18,804 bases of DNA, from NCBI GenBank assembly GCA_025998735.1, contig BNWJ01000015.1, positions 1-18,804 of the forward strand, read 5' to 3'. The notes below the pieces were generated by a model. That model had not been told where the DNA came from. It was given only the letters and a program-made list of their open reading frames with translations, and did not search any database. This document shows, piece after piece, positions 15,674 to 18,804 of this stretch. The position numbers and the translations under genes are program-made. The first letter of the stretch is position 1; every line of letters starts with the position of its first letter. The DNA is from Alphaproteobacteria bacterium. Its GTDB lineage: Bacteria > Pseudomonadota > Alphaproteobacteria > UBA3830.

Positions 15674-16534
15674 TCACGGGCATCTTATCCAGAGGTCTAG
15701 GACGAAGCAAGCTTCAGCCAATTGGTCCACGGCCAGAGCCCCAGGGTTTGCGTCCAAGTCTTTGAACTGGTCTTTTGGTGCGGCGGAGCCAGTCATCATG
15801 GCGGTAATTTCTTGTCTTATATCGGCGGCAATAGTTCCATCAGCGCTTTCTGATAGTGGCTTCAGCAGTTTCACAGCAATTGCCAAAGTCGCTGGAATAT
15901 CGCTCGGCAGGCTATCGGCAAAGGAAATATGGTCAACTTTTTCTTGTAGCGAGTTAGCGACTTTCAGAAGCATAGAACACTCAGTCTGGGTTATTGCCAT
16001 ATACCGTCCTCTGCTCCGGGTTAATCGTTTCTTAAATGGTTCAAGCGTCTTGGACATGGCTCTAAGGTCTCCTGGCATGTTTGGATACGCCAAGCAGCGT
16101 TCCACGGATTTCAGCAAACGTAGCAACTTATACGCGAGACAGCCTGGATACACGGTAGAACCTTCGGTAGAGGACCATAACGAGCGACGAGTCTTCGCCC
16201 AGGTGGCGTTTAAATCACGCCATATACCTTGGCCGTCCTGCTTCCATTCGTTCAGGATTTCGGAGCCAAACGGCAGCGACATCAAGCAGGGATAAAACTC
16301 TTTGAACTTTTCAGTTATCTCCGGACGATTTATGGTCATGCCAGGATAATTTTCCGAGCCACGTTCGATTTCTTCTGGTTCGATCAGGGTACGCAGTTCA
16401 GTTATGCCGTTCAGTGTGCGAGTACGTATGTCCGTTTTCAATTCAGGTCCGCATGTAGGCGCTTTCTCAGCACCCAGCGCTGGCGAACAGCACGTGATGC
16501 CAAACAAAATAGCGCAGGCAAAAAGATTTCTCAC
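15674..16534 (-). CDS. Secreted cysteine-containing hypothetical protein between 5S-derived repeats
   Basis: No family recognised. I choose the GTG at 16534, with GGAG 6 nt upstream, over the TTG at 16546 that overlaps that site. The 286-residue product has a signal peptide (MRNLFACAILFGITCCSPALGA, cut before EKAPTC; no proper lipobox). The mature part is mostly helical by appearance and holds seven cysteines (PTCGPE, YPCLM, PGCLAY, ERCLAY, TECSML, EACFVL, IRCP), so disulfides in the periplasm or outside are likely. No catalytic motif is visible. It has its own promoter and sits between the 5S gene and an orphan 5S fragment, both in the same direction. GC content is clearly higher than the flanks, which fits acquisition. 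An exported host-interaction factor is a guess. Confidence 0.8.
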   Translation of the reverse strand: MRNLFACAILFGITCCSPALGAEKAPTCGPELKTDIRTRTLNGITELRTLIEPEEIERGSENYPGMTINRPEITEKFKEFYPCLMSLPFGSEILNEWKQDGQGIWRDLNATWAKTRRSLWSSTEGSTVYPGCLAYKLLRLLKSVERCLAYPNMPGDLRAMSKTLEPFKKRLTRSRGRYMAITQTECSMLLKVANSLQEKVDHISFADSLPSDIPATLAIAVKLLKPLSESADGTIAADIRQEITAMMTGSAAPKDQFKDLDANPGALAVDQLAEACFVLDLWIRCP

Positions 16535-16561
16535 TTTTCTCTCCAATTACAGATTTGGTTA

Positions 16562-16590
16562 ACAGTACCATATTTACACATGATCGTCAA
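16562..16590 (-). promoter_or_regulatory. Predicted promoter of the secreted-protein gene
   Basis: TTGACG (16590-16585) and TACTGT (16567-16562) on the minus strand, 17-nt spacer, about 28 bp before the start. The gene therefore need not depend on read-through from the rRNA operon. Confidence 0.6.
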
Positions 16591-16642
16591 GCGTTTTTTT
16601 CTATATTTTTGCAAAAAAAAACTATCAAATGAATAAGGCAAA

Positions 16643-16715
16643 AAAGCATAAATAAGAGAAAGAAAGACCAAGAATCTGCTTTTTGTAAGCCTGGCAGCGT
16701 GCTACTCTCCCACGC
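16643..16715 (-). repeat. 5S 3' end with downstream flank (direct repeat B)
   Basis: The intact counterpart of the orphan copy at 15501-15573. Together the two copies bracket about 1.07 kb holding the secreted-protein gene and its promoter. Confidence 0.85.
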
Positions 16716-16807
16716 CTCAAGGACGCAGTACCATTGCCGCTGGGGACCTTCGCTTTCCAGTTCGGGATGGGATGGAGCGTTTTATTCCCCGCCATGGCCA
16801 CCAAGCC
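16688..16807 (-). rRNA. rrf: 5S ribosomal RNA
   Basis: Reads GCTTGGTGGCCATGGCGGGG at its 5' end and CGCTGCCAGGC at its 3' end, with CCATCCCGAACTGG in the loop C region and GGGAGAGTAG before the 3' helix, all hallmarks of bacterial 5S. Terminal strands GCTTGG and CCAGGC pair. The precursor has an added 14-bp stem: AGAATCTGCTTTTT upstream (16824-16811) with AAAAAGCAGATTCT downstream (16684-16671), likely for RNase processing. Ends are approximate to a few bases. Confidence 0.95.
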
Positions 16808-16896
16808 AATAAAAAGCAGATTCTCGACAAACATAAAGGAGGAAAACAAAACTTCTTCTATGTAAGAGTGAAGAAGCTTATGACTGATTGTTGTGT

Positions 16897-17028
16897 CGAG
16901 ACTGATGCACAATGAGTTCTTTTTCGTAACTGACTTCTCGGATCCTTATGTACATCTAGTACACTGCCGATCCTACGCTACGTTCTTCCTAGCTCTTGCA
17001 AAAAATATCTCATTATGCATCAGTCTCG
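16897..17028 (-). repeat. 132-bp palindromic element at the 3' end of 23S (copy 1)
   Basis: CGAGACTGATGCA at one end pairs with TGCATCAGTCTCG at the other; arms remain partly complementary to an apical TGTAC/GTACA stem. The 5' arm of the minus-strand RNA is about 90 percent identical to that of the element inside 23S (18300-18441), in the same orientation. It begins within about 3 nt of the apparent 23S 3' end. Confidence 0.85.

Positions 17029-18804
<1,776 letters not shown>

Noticed and set aside
16625..16912. 95-codon minus-strand frame, similar in part to a 75-codon frame at 15483-15710
   Set aside because: It runs through the 5S gene; the shared peptide reflects the duplicated 5S 3' flank, not a protein family.

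Overview
The window looks like a stretch of an intracellular or host-associated alphaproteobacterium, probably of the Holosporales/Rickettsiales kind. The evidence is a clear alphaproteobacterial set of envelope genes (surA-rsmA diverging from lptF-lptG-lptD, and ppiD diverging from tpiA), an AT-rich backbone with GTG starts, eukaryote-flavoured secreted proteins (MORN repeats, a Q/P-rich protein, a Ser/Thr/Ala/Pro-rich protein), and palindromic repeats sitting inside genes. Exact placement is an inference; no 16S sequence is present.

Region 1 (1-6270) is the outer-membrane biogenesis block. rsmA (running off the left edge) and surA are co-oriented on the minus strand with 1 nt between them. 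lptF-lptG-lptD run the other way from a shared 145-bp divergent promoter region. LptF/LptG move LPS out of the inner membrane, LptD inserts it in the outer membrane, and SurA chaperones LptD. Region 2 (6271-8753) holds ppiD (inner-membrane folding factor) diverging from tpiA (glycolysis).

Region 3 (8754-15150) is an accessory, loosely packed part. It has a secreted MORN-repeat protein, a dicarboxylate/amino-acid symporter, a 115-bp palindromic element, a secreted proline/glutamine-rich protein, a Ser/Thr/Ala/Pro-rich protein whose start is out of frame by one A in a homopolymer, an HSL-type lipoprotein esterase and tRNA-Cys. The minus-strand accessory genes are single units, each with its own sigma70-like promoter with a 17-nt spacer.

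Region 4 (15151-18804) contains a possible structured RNA, an orphan copy of the 5S 3' end, a GC-richer gene for a cysteine-containing secreted protein, the real 5S gene, and the 3' part of the 23S gene, all rRNA on the minus strand.

The most notable signals are: (a) a homologous in-frame insert of about 22 codons in both rsmA and tpiA, like the Rickettsia palindromic elements that invade genes; (b) a long hairpin inserted inside the 23S rRNA gene, with a paralogous copy exactly at the 23S 3' end and compensatory changes between the two; (c) a secreted-protein gene bracketed by 73-bp direct repeats derived from the 5S 3' end; and (d) a gene apparently switched off, or phase-variable, at an A-tract.
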